The notes: generated by a model from the sequence alone, not told the origin. Positions 36,337 to 45,340 are shown, counted from the first letter of the stretch. The stretch is DNA of 64,000 nucleotides from Fictibacillus sp. BK138 (GCF_004216955.1 NZ_SGXL01000001.1:1483034-1547033); one strand, 5' to 3'. A program made the numbers and translations.

Positions 36337-37329
36337 ATGGCAGAAACACGTCATGAACAATTAGGTTTAACAAATGAAGATGTTATCCATATGTTTAAAA
36401 CAATGCTTTTAGCAAGAAAGATTGACGAGCGTATGTGGCTATTAAACCGTGCTGGTAAAATCCCTTTTGTCATCTCATGTCAAGGCCAGGAAGCTGCACA
36501 AGTGGGTGCTGCAATGGCACTTGATAATGAAAAAGACTATGTACTCCCTTACTATCGTGACATGGGTGTTGTATTGCAGTTTGGAATGACTGCAAAAGAT
36601 CTAATGCTTTCAGGGTTTGCAAAAGCTGAAGATCCAAACAGCGGCGGACGTCAGATGCCAGGTCATTTTGGATCGAAAAAACTTCGTATTGCTACAGGTT
36701 CTTCTCCTGTTACGACACAAGTTCCTCATGCCGTAGGAATCGCACTGGGTGGAAGAATGGAAGGAAAAGATATTGTAACGTTTACTACGTTTGGAGAAGG
36801 CTCTTCTAACCAAGGAGATTTCCATGAAGGAGCAAACTTTGCCTCAGTTCATAAATTGCCTGTAATCTTTATGTGTGAAAATAATAAATATGCAATTTCA
36901 GTACCAATTTCAAAACAATTGGCATGTGTGAACGTTTCTGACCGTGCCATTGGCTATGGGATGCCTGGTGTAACTGTTGATGGAAACGATCCATTGGCAG
37001 TTTACGAAGCGGTAAAAGAAGCGGCTGATCGCGGAAGAAGAGGAGAAGGTCCTACACTTATTGAAACGGTTGCTTATCGCTTAACACCTCACTCATCTGA
37101 TGACGATGATCGTGCATACAGAACGCGAGAAGAAGTAGAGGAAGCAAAAGCAAAAGATCCAATTCATACGTTTGCAGCTTACTTGAGAGAGAATGGTATT
37201 TTAACGGAAGAGTTGGAAAAACAGATCGCTGAAGATATTCAAAAAGAAGTGGATGAAGCGACAGAATACGCAGAGAACGCAAAATACGCTGATGCTGAAA
37301 GTGCGCTTCTGCATGTTTACGCAGAGTAA
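36337..37329 (+). CDS. bkdAA: Branched-chain 2-keto acid dehydrogenase E1 alpha
   Basis: Thiamine-diphosphate-dependent decarboxylase subunit. The 330-residue protein contains the ThDP motif FGEGSSNQGDFHEGANFASVH region and the phosphorylation-loop-like YRLTPHSSDDDDR. It starts at ATG 36337 behind AAGGAGG. It pairs with BkdAB to form the E1 heterotetramer. Confidence 0.96.
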   Translation: MAETRHEQLGLTNEDVIHMFKTMLLARKIDERMWLLNRAGKIPFVISCQGQEAAQVGAAMALDNEKDYVLPYYRDMGVVLQFGMTAKDLMLSGFAKAEDPNSGGRQMPGHFGSKKLRIATGSSPVTTQVPHAVGIALGGRMEGKDIVTFTTFGEGSSNQGDFHEGANFASVHKLPVIFMCENNKYAISVPISKQLACVNVSDRAIGYGMPGVTVDGNDPLAVYEAVKEAADRGRRGEGPTLIETVAYRLTPHSSDDDDRAYRTREEVEEAKAKDPIHTFAAYLRENGILTEELEKQIAEDIQKEVDEATEYAENAKYADAESALLHVYAE

Positions 37330-37343
37330 AGGGGGAAAACGAG

Positions 37344-38327
37344 ATGCCGGTAATTTCATATATTGATGCTGTAACGCAAGCGATCCGCGAAGAGATGCAG
37401 CGTGATAAAAAAGTTTTCGTTGTAGGAGAAGATGTTGGGGTACGCGGAGGAGTTTTCCGTGCAACTACTGGTTTGATCGAGGAATTTGGTGAAGAGAGAG
37501 TAATCGATGCACCGCTTGCAGAATCTGCAATCGCTGGAGTAGGAATTGGTGCAGCTATGTATGGCATGCGTCCGATCGCAGAAATGCAATTTGCTGATTT
37601 CATCATGCCAGCTGTAAACCAAATTGTTTCGGAAGCTGCTAAAATCCGCTATCGTTCAAATAATGACTGGTCTTGTCCGATTACGATTCGCGCTCCTTAT
37701 GGCGGCGGTGTACATGGTGCACTGTATCATTCACAGTCAGTTGAAGCGTTGTTTGCTAATGTTCCTGGTTTGAAGATTGTTATGCCTTCAACACCTTATG
37801 ACGTAAAAGGTCTGCTAAAGGCAGCAATTCGTGATGAGGACCCTGTATTATTCTTTGAACATAAGCGTGCATACCGTTTGATTAAAGGTGAAGTCCCAGA
37901 AGAAGAATACACATTGGAAATTGGTAAAGCAGATGTTAAACGCGAAGGTGATGACATTACAGTAATTACATATGGACTTTGTGTTCATTTTGCTTTACAG
38001 GCTGCTGAGAAGTTAGAAAAAGACGGAATCTCTGCTCATATTCTAGATCTTCGTACTGTATATCCATTGGATAAAGACGCAATCATTGAGGCAGCTTCTA
38101 AGACGGGTAAAGTACTTCTTGTTACAGAGGATAATAAAGAAGGAAGCATCATGAGTGAAGTTGCAGCGATTATCGCTGAAAACTGCTTGTTCGAATTGGA
38201 TGCCCCAATTCAGCGTCTTGCTGGTCCTGACGTTCCAGCAATGCCATATGCACCGACTATGGAAAAACACTTTATGGTGAATCCTGATAAGGTAGAAAAA
38301 GCCATGAGAGATCTTGCGGCATTTTAA
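37344..38327 (+). CDS. bkdAB: Branched-chain 2-keto acid dehydrogenase E1 beta
   Basis: A 327-residue transketolase-like subunit. VGEDVGVRGGVFRAT and PLAESAIAGVGIGAAMYGMR are family signatures. It follows bkdAA by 14 bases, with GGGGGA upstream. It completes the E1 active site and docks onto BkdB. Confidence 0.96.
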   Translation: MPVISYIDAVTQAIREEMQRDKKVFVVGEDVGVRGGVFRATTGLIEEFGEERVIDAPLAESAIAGVGIGAAMYGMRPIAEMQFADFIMPAVNQIVSEAAKIRYRSNNDWSCPITIRAPYGGGVHGALYHSQSVEALFANVPGLKIVMPSTPYDVKGLLKAAIRDEDPVLFFEHKRAYRLIKGEVPEEEYTLEIGKADVKREGDDITVITYGLCVHFALQAAEKLEKDGISAHILDLRTVYPLDKDAIIEAASKTGKVLLVTEDNKEGSIMSEVAAIIAENCLFELDAPIQRLAGPDVPAMPYAPTMEKHFMVNPDKVEKAMRDLAAF

Positions 38328-38346
38328 CAAAAGGGAGGGAACTTAA

Positions 38347-39663
38347 ATGGCTACAGAACAAATTACTATGCCTCAACTCGGGGAAAGTGTAACAGAAGGA
38401 ACGATCAGCAAATGGCTTGTACAGCCTGGTGACACAGTGAAAAAATATGATCCTCTAGCTGAAGTGATGACGGATAAAGTTAACGCTGAAGTCCCTTCAT
38501 CGTTTAGCGGCACAATTAAGGAACTTGTTGCTGGAGAAGGAGATACATTATCTGTAGGAGAACTCATTTGCTATATCGATACAGAAGAAGGAAGCAGTTC
38601 TGCTGAACCTGCTCCTGCTAAAAAAGAAGAAAAAACGGCTGATAAAGCACCCGCTCCAGCGAATAATGCAGCGGCTGCACCTAAAAGAGATACAGCTGCA
38701 AGAGGCCGTTACTCACCAGCTGTTGTCCGCATGGCGTCTGAGCACGGAATTGACTTGAGCCAAGTTGAAGGAACAGGCCAAAGCGGAAGAATCACAAGAA
38801 AAGATCTGCAGCAGATTATTGATTCTGGTCAGATTCCAACTGCAGACAACAAACCAGCAGCTGTATCTGCTCCAGCAGTTTCTAATACGAAACAAGAAGC
38901 TGTTTCACAATCAAAGGAAACTGCATCAGGTTTAAAACCGATCTCTGTTGAATCTATGCCTGGAGATGTGGAAATTCCTGTTACAGGTATCCGAAAAGCG
39001 ATCGCTCAAAACATGGTTCGTTCAAAACACGAAGCACCTCATGCTTGGACGATGGTAGAAGTAGATGTTACAAATCTTGTGGAATATCGTAATTCTGTAA
39101 AAGGTGATTTTAAATCAAAAGAAGGCTATAACATTACTTTCTTGCCATTCTTTATAAAAGCAGTAGTTGAATCGTTAAAAGAATTCCCACAATTAAATTC
39201 TATGTGGGCTGGAGATAAGATCATCCAGAAGAAAGATATTAATATATCAATCGCGGTAGCTACTGATGATGCTCTATATGTGCCAGTAATCAAGAATGCA
39301 GATGAAAAGTCAATCAAGGGAATCGCTCGGGATGTTAAAGAGCTTGCTGATAAAGTAAGAACGAATAAACTTTCAGGTGATGATATGAAGGGCGGCACAT
39401 TTACTGTAAACAATACAGGCTCTTTTGGATCAGTTATGTCAACGCCAATCATTAACTATCCACAGGCGGCGATTCTCTCAGTTGAATCCATCGTGAAGCG
39501 TCCAGTAGTAATGAATAATGGCATGATTGCTGTTCGTGATATGGTAAACCTTTGCTTATCACTTGATCACCGTGTGCTTGACGGACTTGTTTGCGGACGT
39601 TTCTTAGCACGTGTAAAAGAACGTCTTGAAAACATGACGAAAGAAAACACATCAATTTATTAA
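38347..39663 (+). CDS. bkdB: Branched-chain 2-keto acid dehydrogenase E2 (dihydrolipoyl acyltransferase)
   Basis: Core subunit that carries acyl groups on a lipoyl arm to CoA. It has a lipoyl domain (1-80; Lys44 in MTDKVNAE), a flexible Ala/Pro linker, a peripheral subunit-binding domain (about 122-155, YSPAVVRMASEHGIDLSQV), a second linker and the catalytic domain with SLDHRVLDG. The 438 residues are typical. Last gene of the operon; products include isobutyryl- and 2-methylbutyryl-CoA, used for branched fatty acids and as a source of propionyl-CoA. Confidence 0.96.
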   Translation: MATEQITMPQLGESVTEGTISKWLVQPGDTVKKYDPLAEVMTDKVNAEVPSSFSGTIKELVAGEGDTLSVGELICYIDTEEGSSSAEPAPAKKEEKTADKAPAPANNAAAAPKRDTAARGRYSPAVVRMASEHGIDLSQVEGTGQSGRITRKDLQQIIDSGQIPTADNKPAAVSAPAVSNTKQEAVSQSKETASGLKPISVESMPGDVEIPVTGIRKAIAQNMVRSKHEAPHAWTMVEVDVTNLVEYRNSVKGDFKSKEGYNITFLPFFIKAVVESLKEFPQLNSMWAGDKIIQKKDINISIAVATDDALYVPVIKNADEKSIKGIARDVKELADKVRTNKLSGDDMKGGTFTVNNTGSFGSVMSTPIINYPQAAILSVESIVKRPVVMNNGMIAVRDMVNLCLSLDHRVLDGLVCGRFLARVKERLENMTKENTSIY

Positions 39664-39747
39664 AAAATATTTAGAAAGTGGTTTATGCAGGTTTGAAACG
39701 GGGTAGAGTTTAACATCAACACCTCCAAACCCCATAACCCCCTAAGA

Positions 39748-39780
39748 AAAGTGCCGTAAAAGTTACGGCATTTTTCTTTT
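39748..39780 (+). terminator. Terminator of the bkd operon
   Basis: AAGTGCCGTAA (39749-39759) pairs with TTACGGCATTT (39763-39773), followed by TTCTTTT. Confidence 0.88.
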
Positions 39781-39827
39781 TTATATTCCTTTTATTGAGT
39801 ACAATAAGAAGGAAAGGAGCTGACGAA

Positions 39828-40265
39828 ATGAACTTTCAATTTAATTTATTTAACGATGTAGTAGAAACGGCTCGTAAAGAAATGGCCGAAGCTGGCTATA
39901 CACAGCTTTTTAAGCCAGAGGATGTAGAAGAAGCATTTAACCAAAAAGGTACAACACTTGTGATGATTAATTCCGTTTGCGGATGTGCGGGAGGAATTGC
40001 GCGTCCAGCAGCTTCATATTCAGTAAAACAAGATGTTCGTCCAGACCATCTCGTTACCGTTTTTGCGGGTCAGGATAAAGAAGCGACAGAGAAAGCACGC
40101 TCATACTTTACAGGGTATCCTCCTTCATCGCCTTCATTTGCTCTATTAAAAGATGGAGAGATTCAAATGATGGTTGAGCGTCATGAGATCGAAGGTCACG
40201 AACCAATGGAAGTCGTAAATAAATTAAGAAGCGCTTTTGAAGAATATTGCAAAAAAGAAGCGTAA
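39828..40265 (+). CDS. brxB: Bacilliredoxin BrxB (YqiW)
   Basis: Thiol oxidoreductase that removes bacillithiol from mixed disulfides on proteins. The 145-residue protein carries the atypical CGC active site (Cys51, Cys53) in NSVCGCAGG of the DUF1094/YphP family. ATG 39828 has AAAGGAG upstream; the open frame from 39795 is unsupported. It stands alone between two terminators, in the same place as yqiW of B. subtilis. Confidence 0.95.
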   Translation: MNFQFNLFNDVVETARKEMAEAGYTQLFKPEDVEEAFNQKGTTLVMINSVCGCAGGIARPAASYSVKQDVRPDHLVTVFAGQDKEATEKARSYFTGYPPSSPSFALLKDGEIQMMVERHEIEGHEPMEVVNKLRSAFEEYCKKEA

Positions 40266-40275
40266 AAAAGGTGAT

Positions 40276-40313
40276 AAGCTGTCTCTTATTCAAAGGAGGC
40301 AGCTTGTTTTTTT
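40276..40313 (+). terminator. Terminator of brxB
   Basis: AAGCTGTCTC (40276-40285) pairs with GAGGCAGCTT (40296-40305), with one mismatch, then TTTTTTT after one G. Confidence 0.85.
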
Positions 40314-40350
40314 GTATTTTTAGCTCATAAATCGGAGCGTTCGCAGAGAT

Positions 40351-40788
40351 TTATGAGCGTTCGCAGAGATTTAATGTTGTCTCTACAGCCCAGAAGTGTG
40401 ATGAATGAAAGAGAACTTGTTTAGCTTCATCAAGCTCCATCCAAACAAGTTCATGATCATCCTCTACAGGAGGTTTTATATAATTTCCGAACCTTCCTGC
40501 ATAAAAATACCCATTATTCACTATGTACTCATTTTGTCTTGATTGAAAATATTGTTTCGCATTCCCAATATATCTTTCAATGTTTATCTGAAAACCTGTT
40601 TCCTCTACACATTCCCTCATAAGACACGACAGTTGTTCTTCCGTTTTTTTCATTCCTCCGCCTGGCAGAAAGCCTTTTCCGTTTTGCACCATTATAACGG
40701 CTTTTTTTCTATCAGCATTCAGGATAACAGCATAAACTGCATCTCTTCTTCGATACTCGATTCCCGGAATAACTTCGCCAAAGTCCAT
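40351..40788 (-). CDS. Nudix hydrolase
   Basis: A 145-residue Nudix protein with a complete Nudix box: Gly, then Glu six residues on, and RECVEETG (pattern GX5EX7REXXEEXG) around residues 55-77. Such enzymes hydrolyse nucleoside diphosphates linked to another group; the substrate cannot be told. I prefer ATG 40788, with GGTGGG 6 bases upstream; an AT-rich in-frame extension to ATG 40872 (173 residues) lacks a ribosome binding site. The gene is divergent from artP. A 20-base tandem duplication covers its stop codon. It is not part of the B. subtilis order here, so probably a local insertion. Confidence 0.82.
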   Translation of the reverse strand: MDFGEVIPGIEYRRRDAVYAVILNADRKKAVIMVQNGKGFLPGGGMKKTEEQLSCLMRECVEETGFQINIERYIGNAKQYFQSRQNEYIVNNGYFYAGRFGNYIKPPVEDDHELVWMELDEAKQVLFHSSHFWAVETTLNLCERS

Positions 40789-40913
40789 TGTGGTCCCACC
40801 GTCCTTTTGAATAAAAATACATTCAGAATTATTAAAATACTTAATTTCTAAATTTTTTGTGTTAATATTCATCTTAACGAATAAATATTACATTGTATAA
40901 GGGGATATGCAAA

Positions 40914-41699
40914 ATGAAACGCAATTTATTAAGCATTTATTTTATCATAATCATCGCTATTCTAGCGGGATGTGGTGCAGTAGAAGAAAAAAGTTCATCT
41001 GACACAGGTAGTGATGCTTCAGGAAAAAAATTGATCATGGCTACTTCTGCAGATTATCCGCCATATGAATTTGTTGATACGGCTAAGGGCGGCGATGTTG
41101 TAGGATTTGATATTGATGTAGCTAATCAAATCGCAAAAGAATTAGGTTATAAATTAGAGATTAAGGATATGGACTTTAATGGTCTTATTCCAGCTTTAGA
41201 CAGCGGAAAAGCAGACTTTGTTATCGCAGGTATGACCCCTAATGAAGAACGTAAAAAAACAGTGGATTTCTCAGATGAATATTATGCAGCACAGCAATTA
41301 ATCGTAACAAAAGACAAATCAATCAAGTCAGTAGGAGATCTTGAAGGTAAAACACTAGGAGTCCAACTTGCTTCTATCCAAGAAAAAGAAGCGGACAAGC
41401 TGTTAAAAGATCATAAATTTGAAGTGGTACAGCGCAACAAAGTAACTGAACTGGTACAAGAAATGAAATCTAACCGCGTTGATGCCGCGATTATTGAAGA
41501 TGCTGTAGCGTATGAGTTTTTAAAGAAAAACAAAGAACTTTCTTCATTTGCTTTGCCGAACACAGATGCTGCAGGTTCAGCTATTGCATTCCCGAAAGAT
41601 AGTGAACTGACTAGTGAATTTAACAAAGAACTAAAGAAGATGAAAGAAGACGGTACTTTGGACAAACTCGTTGAAAAATGGTTCGGAGTAAAAAAATAA
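40914..41699 (+). CDS. artP: Amino acid ABC transporter, substrate-binding lipoprotein
   Basis: Family 3 extracellular solute-binding protein that delivers a polar amino acid, probably arginine, to ArtQR. A lipoprotein signal peptide ends at LAGC (Cys20), followed by a Ser-rich linker and the bilobed domain (ADYPPYEF; GFDIDVANQIAKELG). ATG 40914 has AAGGGGA 8 bases upstream. 261 residues. First gene of the artPQR operon, as in B. subtilis (yqiXYZ). Confidence 0.92.
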   Translation: MKRNLLSIYFIIIIAILAGCGAVEEKSSSDTGSDASGKKLIMATSADYPPYEFVDTAKGGDVVGFDIDVANQIAKELGYKLEIKDMDFNGLIPALDSGKADFVIAGMTPNEERKKTVDFSDEYYAAQQLIVTKDKSIKSVGDLEGKTLGVQLASIQEKEADKLLKDHKFEVVQRNKVTELVQEMKSNRVDAAIIEDAVAYEFLKKNKELSSFALPNTDAAGSAIAFPKDSELTSEFNKELKKMKEDGTLDKLVEKWFGVKK

Positions 41700-41720
41700 T
41701 AGAGAAAGAGAGTGATAGGC

Positions 41721-42380
41721 ATGAACTTGGATTTTGCCCAACTCGTGCCTTCTATTCCTTATATATTATACGGAATATGGGTCACGTTGCAGTTTGTGGC
41801 GGTTTCATTAGTACTTGGTTTCTTATGGGGGACAGTACTTTCCTTATTTAAGATTGGAAAAGTAACGATACTGCGGTGGTTTGCAGATGCTTACACATCG
41901 GTATTCAGAGGAACGCCGTTAATCTTACAAATGCTGATCATCTATTATGCAGTCCCGCAGCTGACAGGAATGGATATCGGCGCTTTTACAGCAGGAGTAC
42001 TCACATTTGCATTAAATTCAGCGGCTTATATCTCAGAAATCATTCGTGCAGGGATCAATGCTGTTGATAAGGGGCAAAAAGAAGCGGCAATCGCTTTAGG
42101 TGTTCCATACCGTTCGATGATGCTGAAAATTATTCTGCCTCAAGCGATGAAAAATATCTTACCAGCACTTATGAATGAATTCATTACACTGACGAAAGAA
42201 TCTGCGATCGTATCCGTCATTGGTGCGCTCGATATTATGAGACGTGCTCAAATCGTTGGAGCAAGTAACTACCGCTTTTTTGAACCATTGCTGCTGGCAG
42301 GATTAATCTACTATCTGCTAGTCATGATGTTAACCTTAACAGGACGTGTGATGGAGAGGAGGCTAGCCAAAAGTGATTGA
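41721..42380 (+). CDS. artQ: Amino acid ABC transporter permease
   Basis: A 219-residue HisM-type permease with five transmembrane helices; the ABC-contact loop is [24 protein letters not shown] 41721 gives the same length as B. subtilis ArtQ; GTG 41712 is an alternative. The 3' end overlaps artR by 8 bases. Confidence 0.93.
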   Translation: MNLDFAQLVPSIPYILYGIWVTLQFVAVSLVLGFLWGTVLSLFKIGKVTILRWFADAYTSVFRGTPLILQMLIIYYAVPQLTGMDIGAFTAGVLTFALNSAAYISEIIRAGINAVDKGQKEAAIALGVPYRSMMLKIILPQAMKNILPALMNEFITLTKESAIVSVIGALDIMRRAQIVGASNYRFFEPLLLAGLIYYLLVMMLTLTGRVMERRLAKSD

Positions 42381-43086
42381 TGTGAACGGATTAAGAAAAA
42401 GTTTCGGACCCAGTGAAGTTTTAAAAGGCATTACTACCAAGATCAGCAAGGGTGAAGTAATTGCTGTAATCGGCCCTTCTGGATCTGGGAAATCAACTTT
42501 CCTTCGCTGTTTGAATCTGCTTGAAACACATAATGCCGGTTCAATCAAAATTGACGGAAAAGAGATCGATCAACTAGAAAGTAATCTTCGTAAAAAGATA
42601 GGAATGGTATTTCAGCATTTTAATCTCTTTCCTCATCTAACGGTTTTAGAAAATATCACTTTTGCACCTCAGCAAGTCTTAAAGACCAACAAGAAAGAAG
42701 CTGAGAAAAATGCTCTTGAACTGCTCCAGGCTGTCGGACTTTCTGATAAAGCGCATGCTTACCCCTCAAGACTATCAGGTGGGCAGAAACAGCGTGTTGC
42801 AATTGCCCGGGCTTTAGCCATGAACCCTGAAATTATGCTCTTTGATGAACCGACTTCAGCTTTGGATCCTGAGATGGTAAAAGAAGTACTTCAAGTTATG
42901 AAGAACCTTGTGAAAACGGGCATGACGATGGTTATTGTAACGCATGAGATGGGATTTGCTAAAGAAGTGGCAGATCGTGTTCTATTCATGGATGACGGAA
43001 GATTGGTAGAAGATGAACAACCTGCAATATTTTTTGAAAATCCGAAAACTGAGAGAGCTCAAGTTTTCTTAGAGAAGGTGCTATAA
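42373..43086 (+). CDS. artR: Amino acid ABC transporter ATP-binding protein
   Basis: A 237-residue ABC ATPase with Walker [10 protein letters not shown] (residues 34-42), Q-loop in [10 protein letters not shown], signature LSGGQKQR, Walker B IMLFDEP and switch His in VTHEM. It starts at GTG 42373 inside artQ, with GGAGG 10 bases upstream. Energises the ArtPQR importer. Confidence 0.94.
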   Translation: MIDVNGLRKSFGPSEVLKGITTKISKGEVIAVIGPSGSGKSTFLRCLNLLETHNAGSIKIDGKEIDQLESNLRKKIGMVFQHFNLFPHLTVLENITFAPQQVLKTNKKEAEKNALELLQAVGLSDKAHAYPSRLSGGQKQRVAIARALAMNPEIMLFDEPTSALDPEMVKEVLQVMKNLVKTGMTMVIVTHEMGFAKEVADRVLFMDDGRLVEDEQPAIFFENPKTERAQVFLEKVL

Positions 43087-43091
43087 TGACG

Positions 43092-43120
43092 AAAGGACTT
43101 CAAGCCGAGGTCCTTTTTTT
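43092..43120 (+). terminator. Terminator of artPQR
   Basis: AAAGGAC (43093-43099 region) pairs with GTCCTTT (43110-43116), followed by T residues. Confidence 0.85.
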
Positions 43121-43154
43121 ATTTTGGTTCATTCCAAAACGACTTTTCTAAAGG

Positions 43155-43320
43155 ATTGTTATCATTTGCTTGTTGATTGGAGTGCAAGGTTGCGAGACTC
43201 CTACGGGACGAGCGGTCAGGTGGAGTCTCCTAATGGCGCAAAGCGGCAGGAGGCTCACCGTTTGCCCCGTGGAAAGCGAGCAACCTGGAGCGGAAATCAA
43301 CTACTTTCAAAAGCAACAAT
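43155..43320 (+). repeat. Dispersed structured repeat, copy D (reference short form)
   Basis: About 166 bases that fill half of the 316-base gap before yqjA. The left end reads GATTGTTATCATTTGC then GTTGATTGGAGTGCAAGG; the right end reads GGAGCGGAAATCAACTAC then TTTCAAAAGCAACAAT. The ends are imperfect inverted repeats (ATTGTT...GTTGATT). The interior holds GCGAGACTCC and GGAGTCTCC, and GGCAGGAGGCTCACCG. No reading frame of interest. Confidence 0.8.
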
Positions 43321-43402
43321 GTAAGCTAAAATAGACTGTTATATATTATATTTTTTAAATAAGGGAAAAGATGAAGAAAGTAGCATGAAAGGGCGTCTAT
43401 TC

Positions 43403-44368
43403 ATGAAATTTACGATTGGATACAGGACTTTAAAAACTGCAATCGGTGCAGGACTTGCAATTGCCATTGCAGAATGGTTAAAGCTGGACTTTTACACGTC
43501 AGCCGGTATTTTGACGATACTTTGTATTAAAATTACAAAAAAACGCTCCGTAATCAGTTCATGGGAGCGATTTGCAGCTTGTCTTTTAGGCATCTTGTTC
43601 GCAGCTTGCTTTTTTACTCTGATAGGCTATCATTTTTATGCATTAACTTTGCTATTGATTTTATTTATACCAACAATCGTAGCTTTTAACCTGAAAGAAG
43701 GAATTATAACTTCTTCAGTCATCATTTTGCATCTGTATACGCTGCAGAAAATCTCCTGGTCTATCGTTTTAAACGAAGTGAGTATCATAGTCATTGGAAT
43801 TGGAATGGGTCTTATTATGAATTTATACATGCCTTCGGTGGAGAAGACACTTCTAAACATGCAGAAAGAGCTGGAGACTAGATACAAGAAAATTTTTCAT
43901 GAATTTCATCTGTATCTCGCTCATAATAACCATGAATGGGACGGGAAAGAAATCACAGAATGTGCAGATCTGATCTCTAATGCGAAAAGTCTTGCGTTCC
44001 GTGATATTGAAAATCACTTTTTGCGTTATGAGAATCAGTATTATCACTATTTTAAAATGAGAGAAAAACAATTTGAGATCATTCAGCGGATGCTGCCTAT
44101 CCTTTCTTCTATTGATAAAACGTATATACAAGGAGAAAAGTTGGGAGAGTTCTTCGAGCGTCTGGGCGCAGCGGTCCATCCAGGCAATACGGCAGCATTA
44201 TTTTTAGATGAACTTGAAAGGATGCGTCAGGAATTTCGTGAGATGCATCTGCCGAAAGACAGACAGGAATTTGAAACACGGTCTAAATTGTATCAACTGC
44301 TTCAAGATATAGAAGATTATCTGCTTATTAAAAAAAGATTTAAAATAAAGGACAGTATCGATTCATGA
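43403..44368 (+). CDS. yqjA: Aromatic acid exporter family protein YqjA
   Basis: A 321-residue membrane protein of the DUF939/aromatic acid exporter type: four or five transmembrane helices in the first 140 residues, then a soluble helical C-terminal domain of about 180 residues rich in His, Tyr and Glu. ATG 43403 (MKFTIGYRTLKT) aligns with the B. subtilis YqjA start and length. Transported substrate unknown. Confidence 0.88.
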   Translation: MKFTIGYRTLKTAIGAGLAIAIAEWLKLDFYTSAGILTILCIKITKKRSVISSWERFAACLLGILFAACFFTLIGYHFYALTLLLILFIPTIVAFNLKEGIITSSVIILHLYTLQKISWSIVLNEVSIIVIGIGMGLIMNLYMPSVEKTLLNMQKELETRYKKIFHEFHLYLAHNNHEWDGKEITECADLISNAKSLAFRDIENHFLRYENQYYHYFKMREKQFEIIQRMLPILSSIDKTYIQGEKLGEFFERLGAAVHPGNTAALFLDELERMRQEFREMHLPKDRQEFETRSKLYQLLQDIEDYLLIKKRFKIKDSIDS

Positions 44369-44371
44369 GAA

Positions 44372-44409
44372 ACCCTGTCATAACTAATACTAAGTAAAAA
44401 AGACAGGGT
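44372..44409 (+). promoter_or_regulatory. Hairpin overlapping the yqjB ribosome binding site
   Basis: ACCCTGTC (44372-44379) and GACAGGGT (44402-44409) form a perfect 8-bp stem around a 22-base AT-rich loop. The 3' arm includes the likely Shine-Dalgarno AGGGT of the next gene. No T-run follows, so it is not a standard terminator. Confidence 0.4.
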
Positions 44410-44416
44410 GGATGCC

Positions 44417-44917
44417 ATGATAAACTTCAAGATTGTTTTTCTTTTGTTTTTATCACCTATGTGGCCATTAGGAAATGCCGAAGACCTCGGTGACCCATAT
44501 GTAATTGTTAATAAAGCAAGCAATAGATTGGCTTTTATAGAAGAAGGAAAGGTAGTAGAAGTCTATAAAGTGGCAACAGGTAAATCGAGAGAATTAACAC
44601 CAGAGGGGCAATTTACGATTACAGTAAAGGCTGTAGATCCTTATTATCGCAAAAAAGATATACCAGGAGGGGACAAATCCAATCCGCTCGGAACTCGGTG
44701 GATTGGGTTTGATGCAAATAACACAGACGGACGGACTTTTGGGATTCACGGAAACAATAACCCTTCATCCATCGGAAGATTTGTAACGGCGGGCTGCATC
44801 AGAATGTATGAAAAAGACGTACAAAAAATCTACAGCAAAATTAAAGTAGGCACAAAGATTAAAGTCATCTCAACCGATAAGAGCTTTCAGGAATATATAA
44901 AAGAACGCTCGGAATAA
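44417..44917 (+). CDS. yqjB: L,D-transpeptidase (YqjB-like)
   Basis: YkuD-domain enzyme that could form 3-3 cross-links in peptidoglycan or modify it in spores. The 166-residue protein has an N-terminal signal peptide (FKIVFLLFLSPMWPLGNA) and catalytic motif HGN (His111) with TAGCIRM (Cys127, Arg129), a variant of SXGCXR. ATG 44417 was chosen; GTG 44408 is in frame. It lies 48 bases after yqjA, as in B. subtilis. Confidence 0.88.
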   Translation: MINFKIVFLLFLSPMWPLGNAEDLGDPYVIVNKASNRLAFIEEGKVVEVYKVATGKSRELTPEGQFTITVKAVDPYYRKKDIPGGDKSNPLGTRWIGFDANNTDGRTFGIHGNNNPSSIGRFVTAGCIRMYEKDVQKIYSKIKVGTKIKVISTDKSFQEYIKERSE

Positions 44918-44926
44918 AAAACGAAC

Positions 44927-44958
44927 AAACCCCAGTAAGCTGACTGGGGTTTCAATTT
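44927..44958 (+). terminator. Terminator of yqjB
   Basis: AAACCCCAGT (44927-44936) pairs with ACTGGGGTTT (44943-44952), followed by CAATTTT. Confidence 0.82.
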
Positions 44959-45009
44959 TATTAAAGCTCTTCTAAAGCTTTTTTGCTTTATAGGATTTTT
45001 TCATTTTCT

Positions 45010-45227
45010 TCTTTGATCAGTTGGTTGGAGCGGAAGGTGCGAGACTCCTCGAAAATGAAAAAATCCCATTTTCTTCGTGCGATATAACGCTCTCGAATCA
45101 TTCCTTGTCCTGCGGGATGAGTGGGACAGATGAGACTCCTGACAGCACAGAGTGTTAGGAGGCTCACCGCACGCCCTGCGGAAAGCGAGCCCAAAGAGCG
45201 GAAATGAACCACATTCAAAAGCAACTA
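45010..45227 (+). repeat. Dispersed structured repeat, copy E (long subtype)
   Basis: About 218 bases. It shares with copy B the extra module CTCGAAAATG...CATTTTCTTCGTGCGATA after the GGTGCGAGACTCC word, and ends with GAGCGGAAATGAACCACATT and CAAAAGCAACT. The 330-base gap after yqjB holds only this element and the yqjB terminator before the miniprotein gene. Confidence 0.78.
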
Positions 45228-45247
45228 AGTTTACGAAAACAGCTTAT

Positions 45248-45340
45248 TTATAAGAACAATGCTACTCCAGTAAGCAGACTGCTTAATACAAGAGAAATAA
45301 TCATAACATACACAATCGTTTTCATCATTTTTTGAGACAC
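45248..45340 (-). CDS. prli42: Prli42-like stressosome-associated miniprotein
   Basis: A 30-residue protein translated MSQKMMKTIVYVMIISLVLS followed by SLLTGVALFL: a short basic N-terminus and one transmembrane helix. AGGAGGG lies 8 bases before the GTG start at 45340, a near-perfect ribosome binding site. The pattern (Lys-rich start, VYVM, S-LLTG-A-FL end) matches Prli42, the Firmicutes miniprotein that anchors the stressosome to the membrane in Listeria. It is transcribed from the minus strand, opposite to yqjB and mcm. Too short for ordinary gene callers; the assignment is by motif recognition. Confidence 0.75.
   Translation of the reverse strand: MSQKMMKTIVYVMIISLVLSSLLTGVALFL

Noticed and set aside
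43124-43324. A 66-residue open frame over repeat copy D
   Set aside because: It is a translation of the structured repeat; it contains Arg/Gly-rich low-complexity sequence and has no start signal.
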